A stretch of DNA of 24,377 nucleotides from contig MU646580.1 of assembly GCA_026770585.1 (NCBI GenBank), positions 94,465 through 118,841 of the forward strand, written 5' to 3'. Source of the stretch: Baffinella frigidus (Eukaryota; Cryptophyceae; Cryptomonadales; Baffinellaceae). Under the pieces are notes generated by a model, which saw only the letters and a program-made list of their open reading frames with translations, was not told where the DNA came from and made no database searches. This document shows positions 9,701 to 17,166 of the stretch, in pieces (within the stretch, counting starts at the first letter, position 1; the number at the start of each line of letters is the position of its first letter). A program made the translations under genes and the position numbers.

Positions 9701-12229
9701 GAGTGGTAAAGATCGGCGTCCTTCAGTGGGGTATCGAGGATGCGCGGGCAGAGGCGGAGCGTGTGGAGCAGCTCTCCGGGTCAGTGGAGGGTTGACACAC
9801 CGGGGGGGGTCAATCCAAAGGGTTTGACCATCAAGTTGCGTCAACAACAATGGGGGCGCGCACCGAGTCGTAGAGATCGTCGTCCTTCTGCTCGCCCAAG
9901 ACCGCCTGCGCGCGCAGCAGGTCCTCCTCGCGCTTCGCCTGCGGGAGGGGACCAGGGGGGGAGGGTCAGCGCTCACGAGCGCGAGGGCGCAGACGGGCGG
10001 GCGCTGACAGCCTTGCTGAGAGTTGACTAACACAATATAATAAAACTGGGACAAACAAAACTGGGCATAGCACGCGCAGAAGGTACTCCTCGCGCTTCGC
10101 CTGCAGGAGCGATCAGGGGGAACGAGGGTCAGTGATCCATGAGGCAACCTTACTAGTGTCGCCCCCGCCCCCCTGTCGAATGTTATTGAGCTGGTCCTCC
10201 TCGCGCTTCGCCACGGGAGGGATCAGGCGGGGGAGCGAAGGGTCGGACCGCGTGTTGCCACTGCTCACTCACAGGGCTGTCTTCCTGTAACTGGCCCGCG
10301 CTCGCAAGGGGTCGAGGGCCCGGGGGGGGGGGGGCTCGGTCAGCGCGGACTCACGGGAGGGCGCGCGAAACCCTAAACTCTTTAGGGAACTGACAGCCTT
10401 GCTGAGTTGATTGATACAATAGAAATAAGACTGGGCATAGCGCGCGCCAGGTACTCCTCGCGGTTTGCCTAAGAGGCAGCAAGCGTCCAAGCCTTCTAGT
10501 TAGCGCTGACCAGCAAGCGTCCAACCTGCGCTGTCAGCACTCACTCACATGGCTGTCTGTGGACCAACCGTCCAACCCTGCTTGTCAGCGCTCACTGGCC
10601 TGCTGGGCAACCTTATTCTTCTTCTTCTTCTTTACTACCCTCAGAAAGGACCTCGCGAGGCCCTTGAGCCTTTGGGGAAAAGATCAACGACTAACCTAAT
10701 ACCGCCGAAGGGCGGGCGGGCTCCATCCAAGCGTCCACCACTTGGTGTCAGCGCTTGTTGCAGGGTTGGGTGGCTGTGCCCGCGCTCACCGGGCTGGGCG
10801 ATACCAACAATACAAGACAGGGTTTAGGGTTTAGGGTTTAGGTTGTCACGGTTTATTTTCGAGGGTTGAGGGTTGAGAGTTTAGGGTTTAATTTTGGTTT
10901 TTAGGATTCATGGTTCAGGTTTTACGGTTCAGGGATTACGGTTCAGAGTTCAGGGTTTATGGTGTAGGGTGCAGCGGTTTGGGGGGGATCTGAGACCTGG
11001 GCGTAGGCCTCGTCCGAAGAGACCATTTCAGGGCCTTCCTCCAGCCGCGCCGCCGCCGCCTCCAGCTCCAGCTTCTTCCGCTCATCCGCCTGTAAAGCGC
11101 GATTGGCGTTCAGGGTTATTTGCCATCAAAAATCTTCGGGTTCAGGGTTGAGGGCCGAGGACAAGATCGGCCGCCACACATGACCAGTCACGCAATCACA
11201 AATCTCATAGCGTTGGTGGTCAGAGCAATCAGTGGTGGCCTCGAGGGCCAGTCCCCCCAACCTGACGCTTCCTCGATGCCACCGACGGTTCATCCGCCGC
11301 TGGTCGCACAACACCTCTGCGGGTTGATGCCAGACTTTTTTCTGAATTCCCAGCACCACTGACCGGCCTTCCCGCGAGTGCAGAAAATGCAGCGACCGCA
11401 GATCAAGAAGCCGAGATAGAATTTGGAGGAATCAAGTGTTGTGCTGGAGCGTGGTGGCGCTCTCGACACCCCGGCATTGGAGGTATTGGAGCATGTGTGA
11501 AGCGGGCCTCGCTGCCAGCCCTGCCGCGGCAGCCCTGCTAGCAGCATGTGCCAAGTGCTTCTTGAGGGGACGGGAGGAGGAACTGCAGCGGGGACGGGAG
11601 AGGCGAGACCTCCTTCTGCTTCTTGGTCAGGGGGATGGTGAAGAGCAGGCGGTTAAGTTCCTTGTCGGCGATTTTACCATCCTTCCGTGCAGCCTTGGCA
11701 GCCTGCTCTGCCTCTCGCTGTTTGCACTGGTCGTTTGTGAGCCCCGCTCGCTTCGCGCTTTCCACCACCTGCCACCACAAGCCGGCCCCGCCATGTTACC
11801 CCCTGCGACGATGCACGCAGCCTTGGTCCTCAGGTGCAGCATCGCGTGCGGGCACGGGAAAGAATTGTACTCCGAGCGTCCGCATCCCAGCTGGACGCGG
11901 GCACGGGGATAAAAACGCTCCACCATCGACGGCACAACTGGCCCCCCTCACGGCGCTGCACCAGTCAGGGAGATGCATGCTTCACTCCGCTGAAGGTCGG
12001 GAAAGAATCACCTGTGAGACGAACTGCTGCACCACCTTGGACTTGTTCTTGTTCTTGAGACCAAAGGTCTTGTCCTGTTCCACCCCAGCAAATTAGTGGC
12101 AGGCGCCCCACCACCAACCCCCCCGCCCATCAGGCAAGCTGTAGTTGAGGTTTGCCAGGAGATGGCAGGGCTCACCTCAACGACGGCCTTTTGTTTTGCC
12201 TTGACCTCCTTCTTGCTCTTGGCCGGCAT
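6501..12229 (-). CDS. TMA46: ZC3H15/DFRP1 (Tma46) homologue, DRG-family GTPase regulatory protein; zinc fingers not found
   Basis: Ten exons (-) join in phase into 302 residues: 12229-12176, 12074-12012, 11768-11610, 11089-10997, 9938-9864, 9229-9092, 8616-8524, 8052-7990, 6856-6757, 6571-6501 (stop 6503-6501). Family members bind and stabilise DRG1-type GTPases and associate with ribosomes. Exons 1-2 give a Lys-rich start followed by VVEDKTFGLKNKNKSKVVQQ, near-identical to plant and animal DFRP1 N-termini. Exon 6 (MTPVTYDSFVAWKARKVIER) and exon 7 (KGKSGRDLFS...LFLDDDEA) match the DFRP C-terminal domain. The last exon ends in the family's acidic tail (DAALFLDDDVDLPSDDDDEE). Homologues have two CCCH fingers between these parts; I see none, and the protein is shorter than the usual 350-430 residues. 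Exons 4 and 5 are inferred from splice sites and phase only. Confidence 0.85.
6574..6756 (-). repeat. Telomere-like tract filling the last TMA46 intron
   Basis: The intron between exons 9 and 10 (6572-6756) consists of GGGTTTC, TTTAGGG and about ten GGGTTGA units on the plus strand, so its sense strand is CCCTCAA / CCCTAAA. The GT donor and the AG acceptor (AAACCAG) are both built from repeat-like sequence. Confidence 0.9.
6816..6894 (-). repeat. Direct repeat, left copy: start of TMA46 exon 9 with its acceptor
   Basis: It covers the first 40 bp of exon 9 (coding VTGTTFSLKKKAGG) and about 38 bp of upstream intron. A second copy with a few differences lies 226 bp away at 7043-7123. The family E element (6904-7040) sits between the copies. 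Confidence 0.85.
6904..7040. mobile_element. Dispersed repeat family E, copy 2
   Basis: It matches 5496-5631 over its whole length. It occupies the space between two direct copies of the exon 9 acceptor region in TMA46, so duplication and insertion may have been one event. Confidence 0.75.
7043..7123 (-). repeat. Direct repeat, right copy: cryptic duplicate of TMA46 exon 9 start
   Basis: On the minus strand it keeps an acceptor (GCAG before 7082) and codes the same VTGTTFSLKKKAGG before running into the family E element. If used as an exon it would lack the acidic end of exon 9. I treat it as a pseudo-exon. Confidence 0.75.
7132..7276. mobile_element. Foldback element family F
   Basis: 145 bp with inverted ends. 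The left is GGATAGCGAGGGGGCAAA. The right, read on the other strand, is GGATAACGAGGGGGAAAA. Both arms then have TCGGG. An inner pair is TTGGACGCGA / TCGCGTCCAA around 7175-7204. It lies in the eighth TMA46 intron. Confidence 0.8.
7507..7643. mobile_element. Foldback element family G
   Basis: 137 bp with perfect 17 bp terminal inverted repeats, GCCCTACCACGCCAGAT and ATCTGGCGTGGTAGGGC. A second inner hairpin pairs CCCGTAT with ATACGGG near 7550-7567. One copy in the window, in the eighth TMA46 intron. Confidence 0.85.
7797..7978. repeat. GGCT / CTGT tetranucleotide microsatellite
   Basis: Runs of GGCT, CTGT and GGCA units in the eighth TMA46 intron, ending about 10 nt before exon 8. The sense strand is rich in CCAG and ACAG. 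Confidence 0.85.
8058..8516 (-). repeat. Telomere-like array filling the TMA46 intron between exons 7 and 8
   Basis: The intron 8053-8523 is almost entirely degenerate TTTAGGG, with six near-perfect units at about 8128-8168. Variants include TTCAGGG and TTGAGGG, and TTTTCCTGG is interspersed about four times. The sense strand is CCCTAAA. Confidence 0.92.
8627..8741. repeat. 12 bp minisatellite (GGTCAAATAAAT)
   Basis: About eight diverged copies of GGTCAAATAAAT lie just upstream (in gene sense) of the acceptor of TMA46 exon 7. It is a rare AT-rich island in this region and may serve as polypyrimidine tract and branch region on the sense strand (ATTTATTTGACC). Confidence 0.85.
8887..9074. mobile_element. 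MITE family B, copy 2
   Basis: 188 bp. Left end CCACTCGAGAATGCTGGGGG; right end, read on the other strand, CCACATGAGAATGCTAGAGG. It ends 18 bp from the donor of TMA46 exon 6 (exon end 9092), so almost the whole start of this intron is the element. It is diverged from copy 1 in the middle. Confidence 0.85.
9240..10520 (-). repeat. Decaying tandem duplications of TMA46 exon 5 and exon 6 boundaries
   Basis: The exon 5 start (GCGAAGCGCGAGGAG on the minus strand, AKREE) occurs intact at 9938 and in altered form near 10105, 10213 and 10470. The exon 5 end region (KDDDLYDS) has a weaker copy near 9690-9725 (KDADLYHS). The segment CTGACAGCCTTGCTGAG ... ACTGGGCATAGC is duplicated at about 10005-10075 and 10390-10445. 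The acceptor and start of exon 6 (CAGATCGAGCGAGAGCGG) has a decayed copy near 9315-9340. Only 9864-9938 keeps a full exon 5 with good sites. Confidence 0.7.
10817..10975 (-). repeat. Telomere-like tract in the TMA46 intron between exons 4 and 5
   Basis: TTTAGGG, TTGAGGG and TTCAGGG units on the plus strand (CCCTAAA on the sense strand), about 20 nt downstream of the exon 4 donor. Confidence 0.85.
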
Positions 12230-12884
12230 CTTGTCGCTTCTCTCCCACTTCCACTATGCACCTGTCGCTGTCTTGGAGATCCCCTTTCCGCCGTACCCCT
12301 CGCTCTCGTGGACTAAAACAATTTAGGATTAGTCAACTTGATGGTCAAACGAAAAAAAACTGGCAAAATTCGGGGTCCTCGGGGGGGTCCCTATGGTGGG
12401 AGTTAAAAGAACCTCTAAAGGACCTAAAGGGTGTGCTTGGGCTAGAGCCCCTACGTCTCGTCCTGCCTCTCCTTGTGGCGTGCAGCGGTCGTGTTTGTCA
12501 TCGTATTAAACCTCGCTTTCCCGCCATTCGGGACCCCGGATGAAAAAAAATCGGGACCGGGACCCCGAACTATACGTGCACGTACAGTACGTGTTTACAA
12601 TTTAGTAAACCTTGTTTTCCCCCACTAGCCTCTGCACTGGAGATCTAAACGCGATCCAAAAGAAAAAATGCTTTCTCTGCAGTCCTTTGTTGGGCTATGT
12701 TGGGCGAAATTAAAACCTCAAGGACCTAAAGACTTAATGCGTGGGGGCCAACATTTAGATGTTTGGTTTGACATTGGGAGAAACCACTACACATCTAACA
12801 TTCTCTCTTCATTAACTTTGCTGACTTCCGTTGCCCTTAACTCTGCTGACTTCCGTACATTGGGGGAAACACAAAACCTTGCTC
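12230..12884. other. Upstream region of TMA46; diverged internal duplication, no gene seen
   Basis: No exon was recognised. Two blocks look like old copies of each other: AACCTCTAAAGGACCTAAAG near 12410 with ACCTCAAGGACCTAAAGA near 12715, and TATTAAACCTCGCTTTCCCG near 12504 with TAGTAAACCTTGTTTTCCCC near 12604. A palindrome-like ACGTGCACGTACAGTACGTG lies at about 12574-12593. The TMA46 promoter should be in the part next to 12230, but I see no clear core motif. Confidence 0.4.
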
Positions 12885-13619
12885 CCTACACCATCAACCC
12901 TCAACCCTCAACCCCACACCCTCAACCCTCAACCCCGAACCCTAAACCCCAACCCATAAACCCTGAAAAATAACTCTAATCCCTAATCCCTAAACCCTAA
13001 ACCCTACAACCTAACCCCTGCCCCCTTAATCTTAAACCCTCAACCCTGAACCTCCAACCCTGTACCCTAAATCCTAATCCCTCAACCCTCAACCCTAAAC
13101 CCCAAACCCCAAACCCTAAACCCTCAACCTTAAAACCTAAACCCTAAACTCTAAACTCTCAACACTAACCCCTAAACCCGCACCCTTAACCCTCAACCCA
13201 AACACTTTCACTAAACCCCAAACCCTAAACTACAAACCTTAAACCCTAAACCATTAATCCTAAACCATAATCCATAATCTATAAAACCTGAACCCTAAGT
13301 CCTAAACCCTAAGATCACTCAAATCCCTCACACCTAACCTCCAAACCCATAACCCTACCCTAACCCCTCAACCCTCAACCCAAAACCCAAAACCCTAAAA
13401 CCTAAACCCTAAACCCTAAAACCTAAACCCTGAATCTTGACTCGAAACCCTAACCACCCAACCCCTAATCCCGCAACCTCAAACCATAAACCATAAAGCC
13501 TGAACCGTGAACCTTAAAACCTGGACCCTAAACCCTAAACCCTACACCACAAGCGCTAAGCCCCGAACCCTAAACCCTAAACCCTAAACTCTGAACCCTA
13601 AACCACTAATCCCTAACCG
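12885..13619 (+). repeat. Long degenerate CCCTAAA/CCCTCAA array
   Basis: About 735 bp of telomere-like units with many single-base changes (CCCTAAA, CCCTCAA, CCCAAAA, CCATAAA). It is not a chromosome end: it is internal, degenerate and flanked by unique DNA on both sides. The plus strand is C-rich. Confidence 0.92.
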
Positions 13620-13989
13620 TGTCGGGGGAAGCGAAAGGCGCGCCCGGGCGCTCCTCCGCGTCGGGGAGAGCGAAAGGCGCGCTCGGGCGCTCCTTCGCGG
13701 CGGAGGGAGCGAAAGGCTCAATCCCGCGCGCCTCCCCCGGGTCGGAGGCGGCGTAGCCTGCACGCGCCGCACGCGTCGCACGCTGCTGCTCGGAGCTGAC
13801 GGCCGGGGCGGTGAAGAAGTCGCGCAACGCCCCCGGCCACGCCGCCCGGTCGCCGACAAAGGGGGAAGCGATCGCCGGCTGTGCCGCCCGGTCGCCCACC
13901 ACGGGGGAAGCCGCCGCCGACCGGAAGCCCTCCCCATTGTCAGAGGACCCGTCGGCCCCCTGTTCTGCATTTTCTGCCCCCGAGGGCAT
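13606..13989 (-). CDS. Hypothetical small ORF or exon, Pro/Ala/acidic-rich
   Basis: An ATG-to-TAG frame of 127 codons in a GC-rich island between two telomere-like arrays. It starts MPSGAENAEQGADGSSDNGE. It has two internal repeats: SPVVGDRAA / SPFVGDRAA, and ERPSAPFALPDAEERPGAPFASPD. Codon third positions are mostly G or C, as in the certain exons. The stop lies in the telomere-like DNA (GTTAGGGATTAG), where a GT donor is also possible, so this could be an exon. Plus-strand frames of the same stretch are also partly open, so strand and reality are uncertain. No known family. Confidence 0.3.
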   Translation of the reverse strand: MPSGAENAEQGADGSSDNGEGFRSAAASPVVGDRAAQPAIASPFVGDRAAWPGALRDFFTAPAVSSEQQRATRAARAGYAASDPGEARGIEPFAPSAAKERPSAPFALPDAEERPGAPFASPDTVRD

Positions 13990-14260
13990 CGGCGGTCGCT
14001 ACGCGCCGCTTTTTTTTTCTCTCTTCGTTCGTGGGATCGGGAGATTGAATCCCGAACCGACCTTCGCTACCAGATATGACCCCGCTAGAGGGGAGGCGTC
14101 TCACAAGGCCCGGAGGCAACACAAGCTGAGACCAAACCTGAGTTCATTGACCGTTCACATCACTCAACTAGAGGCTCGCGACCTGGTCCATGACCGAGGC
14201 TCGCCACCTGACCGACCGAGGCTCACAATACCGCTAACCGCTCACCCCTATGCCCTCACC
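13990..14260. other. Island between arrays, no gene recognised
   Basis: It holds a T run (14008-14017) and repeated phrases with GACCGAGGCTC (near 14203-14223) that recur near 15740-15770 and once near 5837. No exon was recognised. Confidence 0.4.
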
Positions 14261-15335
14261 CCTGACCCCTGAACTCTAATCCCTAAACCACCAATCCCTA
14301 AAACCTGAACACCTGAAAACTAAACCCTAAACCCCACATCAGAAACCCCCTCCCTAAACCCCAAATCTACAACCCTGAAACCTAAACCCTAAACCCTAAA
14401 CCTTAAACCCTGACCCTCAAACACTCAACCCTCAACCTTCAACCCTCAACCCTCAACCCTCAAACCACTTCCTGAACCATGAGCTTCAAACCCCAAAGCC
14501 TGAAACCTCCAGCCTGAAGCCTCAACCCTCAACCACCATTGCTCATTCCTCAGCCCTCACCCCGCAACCCTAAACCCTCACCCCTCACGCCTCAACCCTG
14601 AGCCCCCACCCCCCCACCCCTCCGCCCCCCCAACCTGAAACTCTAAGCGCTAAACGCTAGACCTTGAAAACTCAACCCACAGCCCCTAACCCGTATCCCT
14701 GGACCACTAAACACTAAACCCTAAACCCTAAACCCTAAACCCTAGAACCTAGACCCTAAACCTTAGACCCTACACCCTAAATCATGAACGCTAAAAGCTA
14801 AACCCCAAACCCTAAACCTCGAACCCTAAATTTTAAACACTCAACCCTCAACCCCAAAACCTTAACCCTAAACCTAAACTCTAAACCCTTAACCCTAAAC
14901 CCTCAGCCTTAAACCCTAAACCCTCAACCCTCAACCCTAAACCCTAAACCCTAAACCCTAAACCCTAAACCCTAAACCCTAAACCCTAAACCCTAAACCC
15001 TAAACCCTAAACCCTGAACCTATAACCATAATCCTTAAACCCTGAACCCCAAACCCTAAACCCTGAAACCGAAACCCTGCCCCCTAACCCCTGACCCCTA
15101 ATCCCTAATACCCCAAACCCTGAACCATAAACCATAAACAATAAACCATAAACCATAAACCATAAACCATACACCTTGAACCCCAAACCCTTAACCCTAA
15201 ACTTTAAACCCTAAACCCTAAAATCTAAACCCTACCCTAAACTCTGAACCATAAACCCTAAACCCTGAAATCTCAAGCCTGACGCCTCAGACCTCAACCA
15301 TTAACCCTTACCCCTCACCCCTCATCCCACAACGC
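14261..15335 (+). repeat. Long CCCTAAA array with homogeneous core
   Basis: About 1.07 kb of telomere-like repeats. The core at 14936-15012 is about eleven perfect CCCTAAA units. The flanks are degenerate, with local runs of AACCATAAACCATA (15125-15170) and CCCTCAA (14425-14460). It ends in AAACCAG, an intron-like acceptor, directly before the exon at 15344. Confidence 0.93.
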
Positions 15336-15343
15336 TAAACCAG

Positions 15344-15420
15344 GGGGGCTGGCGATGTCCAAGAAGAAGCAGAAGCTCCACTGGCCCAGCAGGATGCAGC
15401 ATGCGCAGTGCGGCTTGTAA
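15344..15420 (+). CDS. Terminal exon of an unidentified plus-strand gene
   Basis: After the acceptor AAACCAG (15337-15343) there is a short frame with strong G/C third positions: GLAMSKKKQKLHWPSRMQHA, then a few residues to TAA at 15418-15420. The acceptor resembles those of two proven introns (before 22589 and before 6571). The array upstream would be its intron, with the C-rich strand as sense, as in the other genes. A MITE A end begins 18 nt after the stop, as at two other genes. No family recognised, and upstream exons were not found. It could also be an internal ATG-start microORF. Confidence 0.35.
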
Positions 15421-15438
15421 GCCGACCGCTGCATGGGG

Positions 15439-15640
15439 TACAGGGGTTACTCGAAGCTCAAGTCACACCATTTTGAGGGGCCTGGTGTGCGGACCTCAAA
15501 CAATTACGGTCCACACAAAATGGGTGTGCGTGGACCTTACATTGTTAAGGTCCGCAAAAACAAGTGTGCGGGCCTTGTATCTCGAACGAAAGGAGCCGCC
15601 CCCCCCCTCTAGGACCGTCCTAGGATCCTTGGAGTATGAG
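15439..15640. mobile_element. Disrupted MITE family A copy with internal insertion
   Basis: The left tip TACAGGGGTTACTCG is followed by about 120 bp of foreign sequence. That contains two similar small inverted repeats around GGTGTGCGGACC / GGTCCACAC and GTGGACCTT / AAGGTCCGC. The family A sequence then resumes (AACGAAAGGAGCCGCC, C run, TCTAGGACC, GTCCTAGG). The right arm is absent or badly decayed, so the end is approximate. Confidence 0.6.
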
Positions 15641-16007
15641 ACCCCGCTTATGAGGAGAGAGGCCGCGCCGGCCAAGGCCCACACACAAGCGAGAGAGAAC
15701 TTACCTTCATTGGTCAACCATTGAGGCTCATCACCTGTCCGACCGAGGCTCACAACTCGAGGCTCACAGAGTAGGTCTGCCGCAGACTGATGCTGCTAGC
15801 TAGGGGGGGGCAATGTTTTAGTATTCAAGTCCCCCCTTTAGGCGGGGCAGGTAGGGGTGGAGGAGCGCAGCCCCCCACCCTGTTCTCACCTTCCACCTCA
15901 AACAAGTTCACGGACACTAAGGCAAGGGCAAGCAGCAGGCCTCGTTCTGTTCCTTTTCCGTAGATGGGGGCCTTCGCGACCCTGGCTCAACCCTTCGTTC
16001 TCAACGT
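15641..16007. other. No gene recognised
   Basis: Unique-looking spacer. It contains the GACCGAGGCTCACAA phrase also found near 14210, and a GGGGGGGGCAATG stretch. Nothing else can be supported. Confidence 0.4.
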
Positions 16008-16129
16008 GTAGAGTACCCAGGATCTCGCTCTAGGTCCTGCTCCGACACAGCCTCGGCGGGGGTGCAAGCATGGCGACATTGGTGGTCCTAGGAGGGGGGG
16101 CATTTTCGTATGAGCGAGGTAACCATGTA
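16008..16129. mobile_element. Degenerate MITE family A copy
   Basis: The right arm is clear: GGTCCTAGGAGG, G run, then TCGTATGAGCGAGGTAACCA and TGTA. The left arm is decayed (TAGAGTACCCAGGATCTCGC, then TAGGTCC), so the left boundary is tentative. Confidence 0.65.
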
Positions 16130-16212
16130 GGCGACACGTGTCCCCCTTGCCAGCGTACAGGTTATGGTGTGGCCCAGCACTAAGATCCTCTCCACCGGGG
16201 CGGTTGAGGGAT

Positions 16213-16338
16213 CCACAGGGGTGCCTCGCTCGCAAGAAACCGCCTCTCCCTAGCTAGGACCCTACAGTAGGACCATGCCTAGGGTCCTATGGTGGTACTA
16301 GGATGGGGGGTAGTTGTTCATGAGCGAGATACCCCTTC
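16213..16338. mobile_element. MITE family A copy
   Basis: About 126 bp. The left arm is CACAGGGGTGCCTCGCTCGC and the right arm is TTCATGAGCGAGATACCCCT. The core CCTACAGTAGGACCATGCCT and AGGGTCCTATGGTGG is typical. Both outer TA dinucleotides are mutated. Confidence 0.85.
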
Positions 16339-16625
16339 AGGGCACGGACGCTCTCGGTGAGCAATCTCCACCACCGCAGGGAACGCGTGTAGTCCTTCAC
16401 CCTCCTTCTGAACCAGGGGGGGGGGGGGTCCTACTCCCTGTCCAAGGTAGACCTCGCCACAGTTCTGGAGCTCACCCTGCTCCTCTTTACTTTCAGTACA
16501 GGGCGTCGGGTGAGGTGGCTCTCGAAACACTGAATTTTCAGCAGGATTTTCGCGTCAAGTGACTCACAGCACTCCCTTGTTCATGGAGGGATGTCGGCAT
16601 TTCTTGTCAAAGGTGGGTTTTCTGC
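16339..16625. other. No gene recognised
   Basis: Unique spacer with a 13 bp G run near 16418-16430. No exon or repeat that I can name. Confidence 0.4.
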
Positions 16626-16816
16626 TACAGGGGTATCTGGGCTGTAAGAACACGGGTGCTGCGACATCGGTCGGTGTCTGTTTTCTTGAATTAGTACCAG
16701 AGGATTGACTTAACGCAAGATCTAGTCAACCATCTGGTATTAAACCAAGAAAACGGGGGCCCAACTCAGGTCTGTGTTCTCAAGTTCTGGTTTCTCATAG
16801 CCCAGATACCCCTGTA
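16626..16816. mobile_element. MITE subfamily A2, complete copy
   Basis: 191 bp bounded by TA. The left end is TACAGGGGTATCTGGGCTGT; the right, read on the other strand, is TACAGGGGTATCTGGGCTAT. It shares the first ten bases with family A and then differs. An inner hairpin pairs TCTTGAATTAGTACCAG with CTGGTATTAAACCAAGA. A damaged relative is at 5712-5882. Confidence 0.88.
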
Positions 16817-16851
16817 CGGGGTGGCGTTTTCTTATGAGTGATGTACATGTA
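16817..16851. mobile_element. MITE family A right-arm remnant next to A2
   Basis: GGGGTGGCGTTTTCTTATGA, then GTGATGTACATGTA: a diverged right arm of family A directly abutting the end of the A2 element. It suggests that A2 inserted into an older A copy and that the left arm was lost. Confidence 0.7.
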
Positions 16852-17090
16852 GCCCTGCAAAGGAAGAACCACTCGCGATGCTCACAATGTTGCGCGAGGT
16901 GTGGCCTAAACTGTAGGCATGCTATGCGGCGGGCCCACGCAGGGGTTTGGCCCAGCGACGCGAGGAGTGTGGCCTGACCCTCTGGTTGTAAAGAGAGTCC
17001 TCGAGTCTTTGGAGGCATTGCTCTTGATCCCCACCCGGTTCGCTCGTCTGACTGCATTACATTGCACAGAAACGCGGCGCAGCCCTCCAG

Positions 17091-17092
17091 CG

Positions 17093-17123
<31 letters not shown>

Positions 17124-17166
17124 GAGAGGGAGAGAGAGAGAGATGGAGAGAGAGAGAGGGAGGAGA
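17091..17166. repeat. (GA)n microsatellite in the 3' flank of the 17167-20144 gene
   Basis: GAGAGAGG units running up to the stop codon region. On the gene's sense strand this is a CT-rich 3' UTR beginning directly after the TGA. Confidence 0.9.

Noticed and set aside
9689-9730. tRNA D-arm-like GGTGGCCGAGTGGTAAAG
   Set aside because: No matching anticodon or T arm follows. The stretch aligns with the end of TMA46 exon 5 (CACCGAGTCGTAGAGATCGTC), so it is a decayed exon copy.
11290-11420. Cys-rich minus-strand frame (ICGRCIFCTRGKAGQWC) as the missing zinc finger of TMA46
   Set aside because: The spacing is not C-x7/8-C-x5-C-x3-H and there is no SHD-like end. It lies inside the intron between exons 3 and 4 without convincing splice sites.
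12668-12973. A 101-codon plus-strand frame starting MLSLQSFVGL
   Set aside because: It runs straight into the telomere-like array (TINPQPSTPHPQP...), its codon use is unlike the certain exons, and it overlaps a diverged non-coding duplication.
14035-14062. tRNA T-arm-like hairpin on the minus strand (CGGGATTCAATCTCCCG)
   Set aside because: The stem and 7 nt loop fit a T arm, but I could not build an acceptor pair, D arm or anticodon arm upstream.
12885-15335. Chromosome-end telomere
   Set aside because: The arrays are internal, mostly degenerate and bordered by unique DNA and exons on both sides. At most they are old interstitial telomeric repeats.
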